Below the pieces are notes generated by a model. That model ran no database searches, was not told the origin of the DNA, and worked only from the letters and a program-made list of their open reading frames with translations. A program made the translations under genes and the position numbers. 64,000 nucleotides of DNA. Source: Ciborinia camelliae. Its lineage: Eukaryota; Ascomycota; Leotiomycetes; Helotiales; Sclerotiniaceae. The DNA lies in NCBI GenBank assembly GCA_025890175.1, contig JANPYM010000003.1:820644-884643 (forward strand). Reading direction: 5' to 3'. Below are positions 44,585 through 58,947 of the stretch, piece by piece (the stretch's first letter is position 1; every line of letters starts with the position of its first letter).

Positions 44585-45304
44585 AGATCTCGAAGTCATG
44601 AGACTTTTGTGGGAGAGTGGTTGAATAGGTTAGGGTTAGTACTTTGGAGCTTGGGTTTATGATTACAGGGAAGGCGTCAGGGTCAAGTCACTATGTTTAG
44701 CATGCATTGATATAAATGAATTTTCTTAAATAACATTTTTCCCTGGGTTATTTCATAGTTCCAGTAAGATCTCATGACCCCTTGCCATGCAGATTCACCT
44801 TTTTGTTCTCAATTTCTCGTCATTCGATATCCCAATACTACCATGAAAAAAAGTATCAATTTCCCGCAGCGAATACACTCAAAAATAATGAATGCTGTTC
44901 CAGATGCTGCCCACATGAAACTACTGATCAAGAAAAATAGAAAAAAGTAGCAATAACACCCCTTCTTCCTCCCCGCAGCTTTTGGTGGCAATGGCCCCCT
45001 TCGGGTATCGATTGTCGGTGTCAGCCTGCTGAGAAGATAGCTGGTGTGGTGTCGTCTTTTGATAAAAGAATTGCTGTAAAAAAAAAAGTAAGGATGGAGC
45101 AATGAACATGCAATAATCAACTCCAACGAAGTTCGCAGAGTGAACGATAGAAGCAAATATGCGAGAAAGATATGTAGAGGGGAGTGGTGATATGAAATCA
45201 AGTCACTACTGAATACGGGAGATATTCTTGTTGTAGAAGATGGTGAAATCCGGCCTTGCATCATAAGCCCTCAAGTTTGGAAGGTTATTTCGAGATAAGC
45301 TTCC
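44585..45304. other. Convergent 3' flanks
   Basis: Region between two convergent genes. A minus-strand open frame (44809-45264) is compositionally biased, lacks a domain and overlaps expected 3' untranslated DNA. Confidence 0.5.
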
Positions 45305-48300
45305 TTACTCGATATCGTATGGTGCAGTAATCTTGGCTATTTCTGCCTACAAGTCGATGAATTAGCATATAATCGATCATTCAGTGAGTGGGAGACATAC
45401 CTCCAATTCAGCATTTCCTTCCTCTAGAGCTTGAGCCTGTCTATTGATCTCATTTACCTGTCAATCAAGTTAGTTTGTTGTTCAAAATATAATTGTGACA
45501 TCGGAAACCTACTTTTTCCATCTGCACATTCATATCCCGGACAGCTTGCAACTTCTCTTCCAAAGCTTTCTTCTTCTCAACCGCTGCTTGCATACGTGCT
45601 TCCGCTGCGGCAATTTCACGTTCGGCAATAGAAGTATGCTTAGCGGCAGGAGATGCATTCGTCTTATTCGATCCCGAACTACTACCAGCCGAAGTCATCT
45701 GATCGGCTTTGCGCTTGTCACCTGAAGCGGCCTTAGCTTTGCCTTTACCCTTGGGTTTAGATGTAGGATCTTCCGCAATGGCGGGTGTTACGGCTTTTGC
45801 AGTCTTTGGCGCACTTGGAGCCTTTGGAGCCGGCTTCTTTGGTTTAGCTTGAGACTTCTCAGATTGATCTGGGACCATTGAAGAACTTTCAGCTTTTGTA
45901 GCAGGCTTTTTTGTCTTAGCTTGAAATTGCTCAGGCTGAGCTGAGACATTCGAAGAGCTTTCGACTTTTGTAGCAGGCTTTTTCTGGACAGCCGGTGTCT
46001 TCTGGGAAGTTTGTGTTTTTGAAATTGTCGTGGACTGTGACTTTGGAACAGATGATGATTTGGCAGTAGCTGGTGCTCTTGTATTTTGTGGTTTGGATGC
46101 TTTAACTGGAGAGTTAACAGCCTGAGCAGGAGAATCTTGTCGGCCATCCTGTTGGTTTCCAATATCGGCTAGTGCATCATTAGGTTCACCATCAGACACC
46201 ATGGTTTCAGTAGGCATAGTATTGCTGTCGGAACCAGTCATCTCGGTATCTAGTTGGGCCTTGTTATTCTCTTGGATATTCGAGGCCTCTTCAAAAAAAC
46301 TTTGGGAGTCGTCTTCTGTGGGTGTTTGAGAACCAGTTTGGCCGTGTTGAAAGGTGGTCAAATCTTGAGATTGCGAAGATGAGACTTTATTCACAGAATA
46401 TTGACCTTGTTTTCTGATTGGAGATAGAAGATTAGCTTTGGATGATGACGATCTAACCTTTGGCTCAAGTTCAGCTTCGAAAGCATCAACCATTTCTGTG
46501 TCTTCAGGCTGGGGGGATGAATAAATAAACTCATCAAAATATCTTTCCCTCAAATCAACGTTTGGAGGTGGAACAGCTTCCTCTTGATTTGGGTCTGGAG
46601 ATTGGAAGGTGAGTCCTAGATCACGTTGCATCACCTTTTCAGCTTTCTTTTCCTCAAGTCTCTGGCGATAGTCGACGGATGGACTCGCTTCACGGCTACT
46701 AGTAGTATTATCGCTATAGTCATCTTCGATAACAATAGCGCGAGCTGCCGATTCAACTTGTTTCACACCATTAAACTCTCCTGATAATACCCGTCGTTGA
46801 TCTCCGAAATTTTCAAAGTGCTTTGTACCTTGTTTGTTTGATGATGCTGGAGGGGTTATTGGTTCCCAAGATGAACTACTTGGCTCAACACTTGATGATG
46901 ACTTAAATGGAGCTGCGTCATCTTTTTCGAGGGTTTGTCCAATCACACAGGGTGCAGAGGATTCCCTCAAATCGCCTGGAGCCTTGTCTGGCAAGGTAGA
47001 ATCTTGGTCGGTATGAAATTGGTTGGTAGTAAGCGTAGAAAGGTTGTCTGAATCGGAGCCCAACATGGTACGCTGATTCCACTCAGATCGATTAGGATCT
47101 TTCCAGGCGTTGTTTGCTGGGGCACCTTCGATACCGGGCATGGAAATCGGCTTCTGTTTCTTGCGATTTGTCGGAACCTTATTGTCTTGGTCAATATCAT
47201 TGCTGGCCAACTCAACTCTCTCGGCAGGAATGCTTGGTGCATAAAGTACGGTGTCTGCAGGTTCGCTAGCTTCCTCATTACGAGAAACGGTAAGTTGAGA
47301 ATCATCTATATTATGAATAGGGTTCGACACAGCTGCGATAATTTCAGCGTCGGGGCTTTCCTCGCGGATGTCCGAAGAATCTGCGGGACTACTATTTCCA
47401 GCCAACTCCCTTAGATTCGCTAAGAGAGAAGAAACTTCAGTTTCTCCAGAAGCATTGCTGGTGCCAGTCTTCTTGCGAACTTCCTTGTCTTTGATAGTCT
47501 GTACTGGCTCATCTGCGGCGTCATCATCGGCATCCGCATCAATGGTTGGACTGGACTTTGCGGCATGAGAAACATCCTTCACAGCCGGCTTCTTTGAAGT
47601 GGATTTCACCTCACTCCATGGAGTTCCATTATAATCTGGGGTATTGGGGAAGCCCAATATATAAAAATCCGCGGTAGAGAAGAGCAAGAATTTGAACGAG
47701 GACCAGAGCTTGAAATCACCTGGCCATTTCTTCAAAATGCGCTTTTTTGCGGCAAGATTGAGATTTTTATGATTAACGCCGACGACTTCGAAAGGTGGAG
47801 GGGGGTTTGCATCTTCATCAACACGTGAATTGAGGTGCCACCATTCCGCATGATCTTCAAACGTGGGTGCACGTTGTGCGAGATCTGGGGTTCCTTCGCT
47901 TGACAATGATGAGGAATCCGAATCCGAACCCGAATCAGAGTCTTTTGTATGAGCCTTGTGAGCATTGGGGTCTTGTCGGAATATTTGTATTTCGATGCTG
48001 CTAACTGCAGACGGGTGGCTGCTCTTGACATTTCGTGCTGTTTTACTTTTTAGTAAGAAACCCAATAGTGAGGACAGATGACTGACTTTTTCCCGTGTTA
48101 CGCTTTGTTACTTGTAATTGATAAACTTTGCTGGCATATTTGTCGGTGCCTTGTTTGACTTGACCAACAAATGAGTCAAATTTCTTCTGGAATTGAGCAG
48201 TGGGCTTGTCTTTACTGTATGAAGCTCGTAGGATACCATCAACGATAACGTCAACGAATCCGTCAACGCCAGAGTTGATGAACACGAATGGTGTGATGGT

Positions 48301-48453
48301 ATCATTTTCTGCGGTTAGAGCGTAGCAGGTGAAGCGATTACCTTCCCGCTTTATGCCCTCTTCGTGTAGCTTCGTGTTGTTGCCGCCCTTCAAACAAATT
48401 TCACCATTGGCAACTTTTCCATCAAAGCCAAGTAGATCTGGTGGAATCTTCAT
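45305..48453 (-). CDS. 996-residue protein: conserved N-terminal domain, disordered middle, C-terminal coiled coil
   Basis: Exons (minus) 48453-48087, 48037-45513, 45457-45401 and 45346-45305; introns of 49, 55 and 54 nt. The N-terminal ~165 residues (MKIPPDLLGFDGKVANGE...) look folded, with alternating strands (TPFVFINSGVDGFVDVIVDGILR) and, after the first join, SSIEIQIFRQDP; the layout recalls DUF7918-type fungal domains, with low certainty. Residues ~190-900 are Ser/Glu/Asp/Pro-rich, with a KPATK(V/A)ESSS...QAKTKKPATK imperfect repeat and Lys/Ala/Pro-rich, nuclear-type basic patches near the end. The C-terminus is a heptad-like coiled coil starting AEREIAAAEARMQAAVEKKK and continuing through the two tiny last exons (VNEINRQAQALEEGNAELE, AEIAKITAPYDIE). 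An unspliced reading would truncate the coil with an unrelated tail. Function unknown; probably nuclear. Confidence 0.82.
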
Positions 48454-49459
48454 GGCTACTGATATTGAGAAATCTCCCCGAATAGATTATTCACTTGGTG
48501 TGTTGGAGGCGTTTGAAAATATCAATGGTAAGGTGGTGAACCTTTTGTGAGATTTGATACTAAGTTAGGTCAGAAGGCAGTCGATAATCAAAGTATGTTA
48601 AGGATGATTAGTCTAATGACCGGAAGTTCGCAAGAAGCAAATACAATTGAAGTAACTGAAGATACTTCAAGCCAAAGAGATATTTGCACGAAAGTGAAAG
48701 TTGGTAGGTGTAAGATCGAAGGAAGTTAATTTCAAGAAGAGACGAAGTTGCTTCAGGTCAGCAGCCGAGACGAAGCTAGAAGAGGTTGAACTGAAAGCTG
48801 AATGCTGTGAGTGAATTTAGAAACGAAGCGGGCACCCAGAATAGTTTGACAAAAGGGAGGGGTTCATGTAGTTGAGAGTTGAATTTGAAGGTTGCGGATC
48901 TCAAAACCTGGTAATGATACGTGAAGAGAGTTATGAGACTTACTAATTATGGTCCTTGAGAAATTTGCCAAAGGATAACTGGTTGAACATCCCAATTCAG
49001 AGAATTGCGCCGAGAGAAGGAGCTTTATGGCCGCTTATTATTTGCGTCACGGAAACAAGAAATGGGTAGTAAAATATTGAGTCTGGAATTGCTTTCTTGA
49101 TATTTTCATTGTTCCATACGTTAGACTAGTATGAAAGATCCATTGGTTGGTCTTTTCCTCACGAGTGAATATTTGAAAGCTCTGTAGATAGATCCCGAGG
49201 CTATCTAGCTATTGGCCGAGGTCTTCAAAAATGGTCTCTCTCATAAGATCTATCAATAGATGATATCTACGTCGAGAAAAACGCAATTGAGATCGACAGA
49301 TTCCAAACATAGATGCCGTCCAAGATGTAGGACAACACTCCATTATGTGAGCATTATTAGATGCTTATGTTGATTGGTATCCTGAAAAATAGACTGGATA
49401 TAGTGCTTTCACAGTCTCACTCTCCCATTTCGTTTTGCAGGTTTCCTTGAATCAAGACC
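48454..49459. other. Intergenic region upstream of the 996-aa gene
   Basis: Promoter of the minus-strand gene and 3' flank of the Mtr2-like gene. Two short plus-strand open frames (48329-48550, 48547-48729) have no family features. No repeat noted. Confidence 0.5.
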
Positions 49460-50026
49460 TCATAGCACCAATCTAAATACCTGGCTCTGAATCAACCACT
49501 TCTTAATCCCCTTCGGCGCTTTCGGATTCCTCGCCTCCATATTCGGTACCAGCACAAAGTTTTCCACAAAACTTCTCTCCTCCCCCTCATCCCCATTCTT
49601 CGAAGAATATTTCACCTGTCCATTTACCATAACCACAATACTAATTTTCTTCCCATCCTTATCCGCTCCAAGCTTGCTTTTATCAACCCCTATATTGTAA
49701 TTCGGATTAATGACGTGGGTATCATATGATTGCGCTTCATATGCAGTTTTGCCGATTTTGTTCTCAAAAGTTTCTTGGAAGGCGGAGGGTGTGGGTATGA
49801 CGTTTCCGTTAAGGGTAATGGAGGCTTCGGCGGGGGCGAGAGCGGAGGGTTTGACGTAGAAGGTTGTGATAGTTGAGCGGAGATTGGGTTTATTCAGAGC
49901 CTCGTAGAAGCTCTCGACAAATATATCGGCCGCTGGACTATATTAGCATGATGTTCTATCCAAAGGGTATGAAAACAGACCTTTGGTAGCCAACTCGGCT
50001 TGGGTATCCTCTGTAGGGTCGGACAT
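49460..50026 (-). CDS. mtr2: NTF2-like mRNA export factor, probable Mtr2
   Basis: Exons (minus) 50026-49981 and 49932-49460, with a 48-nt intron, encode 172 residues: MSDPTEDTQAELATK followed by AADIFVESFYEALN. The fold is NTF2-like: an N-terminal helix, a FYVKPSA turn, then ITLNGNVIPTPSAFQETFENKI and YEAQSYDTHVIN, then strands ISIVVMVNGQVKYSS and SFVENFVLVPN, and a final QSQVFRLVL strand. Length and the IxLNG..I...FQE pattern fit fungal Mtr2, which pairs with Mex67 to carry mRNA through the nuclear pore. NTF2 itself is shorter and lacks the G/K/D insert here (VDKSKLGADKDGKK). The donor is GTCTGT, less usual; the acceptor TCCAG is preferred over TATAG because only it restores the frame. It is divergent from MSM1. 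Confidence 0.8.
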
Positions 50027-50305
50027 GGTAATTCTCACAGATAGAGTGTGCAGTTGTAAATGCCCAGGAAAATAGAACCAATCACAATAAAATAAATATG
50101 AGGAGATTGTTAAAAATGAAACAACTTGATAATTTTCCTTTGGAGCAGCTTTGTCATTTACAATGACGTGAAGTGAAGCTTAGGATTTAATGTTTTAGAA
50201 AACGCGGGGGCGGCGATGCGGCGATGCGGCCGTATCTCCGCGAGCAATATTTAGAAGCTTTCAACTTGCCCAGATAATGAGCTTCAGTCAGCGCATTTTA
50301 TTCAA
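50027..50305. promoter_or_regulatory. Shared divergent promoter of MTR2-like and MSM1
   Basis: 279 bp between opposite starts. A GGCGATGCGGCGATGCGGC tandem (about 50211-50229) is the only structure seen. Confidence 0.5.
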
Positions 50306-52162
50306 ATGTATGGCCTCAATCCCTTACTGCGGGGTTCTTTGCAGTCCAGATCCAGATCATTATTGAGGACTGGCTGGGTTTGTAGCTCATGCCGGGCAAG
50401 ACCTATACCAAAAGCTAGGTATTCCACAACGACAAACCCTACGAAGCCATACTATGTAACCACACCAATTTTTTATGTGAATGCTGGTAAGTCTGGACGA
50501 ATTATCTTCAGCGCAATTTCTTGAGCTAATTAAATCATCACCAGCGCCTCATGTTGGCCATTTATATACTATGGTCCTCGCGGACGTCTTCAAACGGTGG
50601 CAAGTTTTAAAGGGTCAAACGGCAATCCTATGCACGGGAACAGATGAACATGGCATGAAGATCCAACAAGCTGCTAAACAAGAACACACACCGCCCAAGG
50701 AGTTCTGCGATATTGGCGCTGAGAAATTCAAGAAATTGGCCCAGCTCGCAGGACTTTCAAACGACCATTTTGTACGGACGACTGATCAAGATCACAAAGA
50801 GGCAGTAGAATATATCTGGTATATGTTGAAGGAAAGGGAATATATATATGAATCAAAACACGAGGGGTGGTATTGCGTCAGTGATGAGACATTCTATCCA
50901 GAGTCGGCTATTGAGAAGAGGCTCGACCCCTCGACTGGAAGGACATTCATTGCTTCTCAAGAGACTGGTAAAGAGGTTGAGTGGACATCAGAAAAGAACT
51001 ACCATTTTCGACTATCCGCTTTTAAAGACCAACTTCTTGATTTTTACGAAAAGAATCCGGATTTTGTTGTGCCATTGACTCGGATGAATGATGTGGTCAA
51101 TCAAGTATCCAAGGGCTTAGAAGATCTTTCGATATCTCGTCCTTTCGATCGTCTGAGTTGGGGCATTCGAGTGCCAGATGATTCAAGTCAAACGATATAT
51201 GTGTGGCTCGATGCATTAGTCAACTACATTACAAAAGCTGGCTATCCATGGGCGCCAGGAAAAGGGAGCGCAGGAGGATGGCCTGCTGATGTACAAGTCA
51301 TTGGAAAGGACATTGTTAGATTTCACTGCATATATTGGCCAGCATTTCTCCTCGCCTTAAATTTACAACCACCAAAGCAAATTATGACGCATGCTCACTG
51401 GACACTGGACAATCAGAAGATGTCTAAATCAGTGGGGAACGTAGTCAACCCATTCTTTGCAATAGATCGATTCGGCGTCGATGTGATGCGATATTATCTT
51501 ATTCACGATGGTGGAATTAAGGAAGACTCTGGCTATGGTAATGAATATATTGCTGAGAGATACAGGAAGGGTTTGCAAAAAGGTCTGGGTAATCTTGTCA
51601 GTCGATTAACCAGACCAAAAATATGGAATGTTCGTGCTTGCGTGGAAGCTGCACATTCTCGAGGATTGCCCAATCCGAATCTTTCTACCTTTCAACAGAT
51701 GAATTTATTGGACGATGTCCGCCTAAATGCCAATCACAAAATGCAAGAGCTAAACCCACGAGCAGCTCTCCATGGCATTATGGATGCCGTGTTTGAAGTA
51801 ACTCCAACCACCTATGATGTATACACAAAAATACAATACTAACCACAAGCCTGCAGACAAATAAATATCTACAAGCGGAAGCTCCCTGGACCCTCGCGAA
51901 ATCCGAAGATCCAGAAGCTAAAGAAAGACTCATCAGTGCCGTATACCACACCGCTGAGGCAGTCCGTATTGTTGGGATTCTTCTCCAACCATTCATGCCG
52001 GCGAAATCATCTCAAATACTCGACATGATAGGCGTCAAGCCAGAGCGCCGAGGATATGAGTTTGCGGGAAAGGGCGCCGATCTTTCTTACGGTGATCCCA
52101 TGGCTCCGCTAGGTAGATGCGCGTGGGATGGTCTATTTCCTCCCTTGGCAATCGAGACTTGA
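50306..52162 (+). CDS. MSM1: Mitochondrial methionyl-tRNA synthetase
   Basis: Exons 50306-50486, 50545-51797 and 51857-52162 encode 579 residues; introns of 58 and 59 nt. The N-terminus is rich in Arg/Ser/Leu (LLRGSLQSRSRSLLRTGW), a mitochondrial targeting sequence. The class I catalytic core starts YYVTTPIFYVNA and, across the first join, APHVGHLYTMVLADV with the HIGH-type motif HVGH at 63-66. GTDEHGMKIQQAA, a CP insertion without the zinc-finger cysteines, YVWLDALVNYIT and KMSKS at 352-356 follow. The third exon gives TNKYLQAEAPWTLAK and ILLQPFMPAKS of the anticodon-binding helices. No C-terminal tRNA-binding extension is present, as in other mitochondrial forms. It charges tRNA-Met in mitochondria. 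The stop at 52160 is 238 bp from the convergent gene at 52401. Confidence 0.95.
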
Positions 52163-52400
52163 TTTGGCTTGGAAATTTCATCCATCTTTCAGGACATGCA
52201 TGCATGATAATGTTATGTACAGTAGTTGAGTATACCCGCATAGCATCGAATTCAAAACACTCTACTTTCATGCAGATTATTGGCCGCAAGAGGTGGCGCT
52301 GACTTTTGTTCATAATTGATATCATATTATATTTACACCATGACCTCCATAAACCCCAGGTCAGTCAATCAAAAACATTAGAGTACAATTTGGAAACAGA

Positions 52401-53333
52401 CTATTCTGGAGCAGCGACGCTCTTAGAGTTTTTCCCTTTCGGCATGTTGTTCTGCTTCTCCACAGGCTTCTTCTCCGCGATCTTTGGTTGTGGTTTCTCC
52501 TGTTCCTGTTCCTCTTCCTGAGATTCTTCAGAGGCCTCCTCATCGGATGAGAATACCTCTTCAATCTCATACCCGTCATCATCCGCATCATCTTCTTCCT
52601 CACTACTAGACTCCTGTAATATTCTCGCCTTAGTAGGTGTATGCTTTTTCTCCACGTCTTTCTTCCCCTTTTGTTGGTTCATCGTCTCAGTCTTGCTTTT
52701 CTTTTGCGTGGTCGTAGCGCTCTTCTTGGCTTTTGGTTTCTCTTCCACCTCTCCTTCCTCCTCCTCACTACTTGTATACTCTCCACTAGTATACTCCTCA
52801 CTATCAGTATATTCCTCCTCACTATCATCCTCACTATCCACCTCCTGCAAGATTCTCCCCTGCCCTCTACTCTCCAACGCATCATTCGCCACCTTCCCCA
52901 TAATCCCATTCAACCAATTTTCCGTCCCTTTCCCCACCCCTCCTTTCCCAAAATTATTCCCCAGCCCATTCCCATTCCCGACCACATTCTTACTCGGCTC
53001 ACACGTCATCCCCAAAATCGTCCCCTTTCTCCTGCTGCCCCCATCGTTTACATTTTGAATTGGTTTTACAGTGGGAGGCTGAACCTGTACCCATCCTTTC
53101 CCCTTTCCATTTTTCTCGTAAACACTCCCATCCTCCAACACTCTCCTGCCCTTTCCATCCCATCGTTTCGTTTCTTCAATAATGGGTTCTCCAAGACGTT
53201 GTGTGCGTTTTGTGTGCGTGGTGCCATCTTTATTGATAGTGGTTTTGGTTTGATATGCTCGTCCCCAGTTATCTCCTGATGAGGTGGAGGTGGTAAGGGC
53301 AAATGATGCCGAGGTATTGAGTGTAAAGGGCAT
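52401..53333 (-). CDS. Acidic, Ser/Glu-rich protein of unknown function
   Basis: One exon of 310 residues from MPFTLNTSASFALTT; the open frame extends six codons upstream but without an ATG. The first ~85 residues seem ordered, with NWGRAYQTKTTINKDGTTHTKRTQRLGEPIIEETKRWDGKG (in pieces) and a likely beta-rich character. Residues ~150-310 alternate acidic clusters (DSEDDSEEEYTDSEEY, SSEEEEGEVEE, EEDDADDDGYEIEE) with Lys-rich stretches, typical of nuclear chaperone-like or disordered proteins. The opposite strand carries an open frame of 212 codons that is only a by-product of the biased codons. I do not recognise the family. Confidence 0.7.
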   Translation of the reverse strand: MPFTLNTSASFALTTSTSSGDNWGRAYQTKTTINKDGTTHTKRTQRLGEPIIEETKRWDGKGRRVLEDGSVYEKNGKGKGWVQVQPPTVKPIQNVNDGGSRRKGTILGMTCEPSKNVVGNGNGLGNNFGKGGVGKGTENWLNGIMGKVANDALESRGQGRILQEVDSEDDSEEEYTDSEEYTSGEYTSSEEEEGEVEEKPKAKKSATTTQKKSKTETMNQQKGKKDVEKKHTPTKARILQESSSEEEDDADDDGYEIEEVFSSDEEASEESQEEEQEQEKPQPKIAEKKPVEKQNNMPKGKNSKSVAAPE

Positions 53334-55443
53334 TTTGCGATGTTTTTTCAATGAGTATGATTTTTCTTGATTGAGAAATCTTTGAATTAGAAGAAGGGAA
53401 AATGGGATCTAGATATATGGATAAGAAAAGTCATATGTCGGTTGTCAATAATGAAAAAACAGGATGAAGGGGAGGGTTGACGTCATATGTGAAATCATGA
53501 TCACGTGTCAGCTTTCACATCCTCGCGACCACATTCAGGTTCTTGTGCATTGATGGCTTGAATGTGGTACATTCGATTTGTTGCAGAAAAGACATGTCAC
53601 ATGTGGAAGTTCTAAGTATTGATGTTAGTATTCAATTCGAATGGATATGATTATTAAGCTACAGGCACTACCGAACGACCGTTTTTATCGCGTGTACTGA
53701 CAGCCGTGGAGACAGGAGGTAGTTTTCGATGATGGCCCTTGGCATGTCACAGACAGCGGGACTGTGGGACTGTGGAGTAGTGCGAAAGCGTGTCGGTTCA
53801 CTCGGTTGTTACTTTGTACCTTTCGGCTGCAGGAACAATAAAAAGTACAGAGTACCAGAGTACCAGAATACATAAGTATACAACTACATAACTACACAAC
53901 TACACCGCCGCCAAACAATCGATAGTTATCAGACCAGAATCTCAAATCTCGAATCAATTTCGACTAGGAGGTCACTGAGGATGATTGCTATGAGTTTGCC
54001 CTTATTATCTCTCTGAGCTGTTTCTTGGCTCACTCGTTTGGTCCCACTCGGCCGGCACTGGCAACTTCCCCAAATATAGGTACCTCTTTTTGCCGTCAGT
54101 TCCGAGTACGTACTAAAGCAATCGACTCGTCCAACTAACCCAGGGGTTTCGATAGTCTAGACTGCAGTCCGACAATGAGTGATTTTTGATTGTCGAATCC
54201 ATCTCGTATGCTGAATCTATTTGGTACACTAAACCCATCTGGGTGGTTGAGCTATGCTCAAAGTTTCACAATGTTTTAAGAGTTAAATCCTTTCAAATCT
54301 AGACTGTAGTCCGGACAATTGGAAACGATAAGCCAATCCATTTCCAAGTTGTCTGGATAGACAACTCAAGGCAGATTTTGAGACATTTTTGATCCTTATT
54401 GCCTAGCACCTGCAAACTGTAGTTGGTAAGTTCTAATGACGTTTGGAACAAATGATGACGGCCGAGTCTAGAACTTCGCAAATCTCTCAAGGTGCACCAG
54501 AGGGCAATTGATGGCTATGAAGGGGGCGGGTAGCTGCAGAGGGCTAGATCGTCCCCTCACGATACTGCAGTATCATTGGGCAATGAAAATGATAGGGCAA
54601 TGAATGGAATGCCACCACCACACACAATGCAGGTGAGAGATTACACGGAATCTAGGCTTTCGTCCATGCATACAAACCCTTAAAAACTCCTGTGATCAAT
54701 TGATCTCTTAAGATTCAACATCATCTGCTTCAGACCCTAAAAAATCGATACGATCAAAATTCCGAGCCTGCTTGTTAAACAATTCGATTGTTCTGGCCAA
54801 CTTGGATCAACAGCTTGTAGGTAAGCTGATATTAATAAGCCAAAAGCTTCTTGAAGCTCGAAAATTTGCCTAACAAAATGAAAACCTGATTTTATCTCTC
54901 ATCGACATCACTATCATGCTATCATATGTTTTACTACAAGGGCCAAGCAACAAACACATCATAAATGAACTAGAAATCTATGTTGCCTACGAGTGTCGTA
55001 CAAGCGACCTTGATTATTATTACATCCTGCGAACTTGTTGCAGCAGGTCACGATCTCTACGGGGGATCTACATATGCTACTGCTGTATTGGGTCTCGATT
55101 GCATCAATAAAGATCCAAAAAATTTACTCATCATCCTTTATATCTCAAGTACTCGCAGAATCTGCGAATCAGATTATGAACTACCGGCAACTGATCCAAA
55201 CTCAGAAGTCCCGAGCCGAAGTACGACAATTATTATTCGCTGAATAAAAAAGAAGGATCTTTTTTGACCCAAACGCAAAAACGCCCCGGATACTAAGGTG
55301 TCTCTCTATGATTGGTCAAGGCCGTCATCCGTCTGGGGCAACCCTAATCCTTTTGGCGCCCTGTCATAAATACCGTATCGAGACGATGGACCGGAGACGA
55401 AATCTAAAGGAACGACCCGTAACCTTCCTTACTAACCAATAAC
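53334..55443. other. 2.1-kb intergenic region with an imperfect hairpin
   Basis: No supported gene. Two sites share TCTAGACTG(C/T)AGTCCG (about 54157 and 54298), the second leading into an inverted repeat (own entry). Open frames near 54916-55250 overlap in three frames and have no domain. Confidence 0.45.
54311..54356. repeat. Inverted repeat, ~15-bp stem
   Basis: The left arm CCGGACAATTGGAAA (54311-54325) pairs with the right arm TTTCCAAGTTGTCTGG (54341-54356) with one mismatch and one bulge; the loop is 15 nt. It could be a transposon end or a MITE fragment, but no element boundary is visible. Confidence 0.6.
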
Positions 55444-56099
55444 ATGCAGTTTTCCATATTTGGTAATCTTTCTTCAGCATTGAATAGGGCCAAGGAGAGA
55501 AAAAAGAGGTCTGTCACTAGCCAAGTCATTCATTCTCACCCATTTGCGAAATCTCTATATATCAGTAAGCATCCCCCACGCTTTTTGAGAAACATAAATG
55601 CTACTGCGATCAGAACAGTTGATAAAATCTCTATTCAAATATCCTTCTTTTTGTGCTGTCAGCAAAATAGCCACTCGTGTGGTCTAGGTCACACAATATT
55701 ACCCTTTTTAACTTCCTATCACAAGTTAAATCAGCCTTACTGAACCAAGTTTGGCCTTTCACAATAACCATGCCCCAATCCTTGTCATCCTCTATGCAAG
55801 GCTACTATGGATCGGAGAAGTATGTCTTTAGTTCCCCTTTACACGATGGATTGCCATTTAGCCAAATGTCAAATCTAACTGTTCCCATTAGAGTTATTAA
55901 AGAAGTCAAGCCACACGTTCCTGCTTCTGTCAATAAACAACCCCGAGTTCCATACTCCCCTTCATATAACCTTAGCCGATTCTCATACGTCAATGGGGAA
56001 CCTCCATTGGCTTTTCGGGAGCCAATCCCGATCACTGAACGCATTAATGGTGCGAAAAATGTTGTCAAGGATTTCGATGCGAAGATGAATAAGGGCTAG
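55444..56099 (+). CDS. Weak two-exon hypothetical protein
   Basis: An ATG frame from 55444 can be spliced from a GTAAGC donor at 55565 to an AAG acceptor at 55725, joining in frame to an open region ending at 56099; the product is 164 residues. The second exon contains MPQSLSSSMQGYYGSEKY and later IRVIKEVKPHVPA and YNLSRFSYVNGEPPLAFR, which look more protein-like than chance. A simpler alternative is a 109-residue protein from the ATG at 55770. No family recognised, no signal peptide, and the neighbourhood is gene-poor. Confidence 0.3.
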
Positions 56100-58874
<2,775 letters not shown>

Positions 58875-58937
58875 GGTAGGAGGGGATATATTAGCGCGGG
58901 GGGGGGGGGGGAGTAGCGTCGGAGTACTCGGGTAGAA

Positions 58938-58947
58938 NNNNNNNNNN
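58938..58947. other. Assembly gap (10 N)
   Basis: Ten N residues between two copies of the same sequence. This marks a scaffold join of unknown real length. Confidence 0.99.

Noticed and set aside
52641..53279. 212-codon plus-strand frame opposite the acidic protein
   Set aside because: Mirror of Glu/Asp/Ser-rich codons, giving Leu/Phe/Ser/Pro on the other strand; the minus-strand frame has the sensible start and charge pattern.
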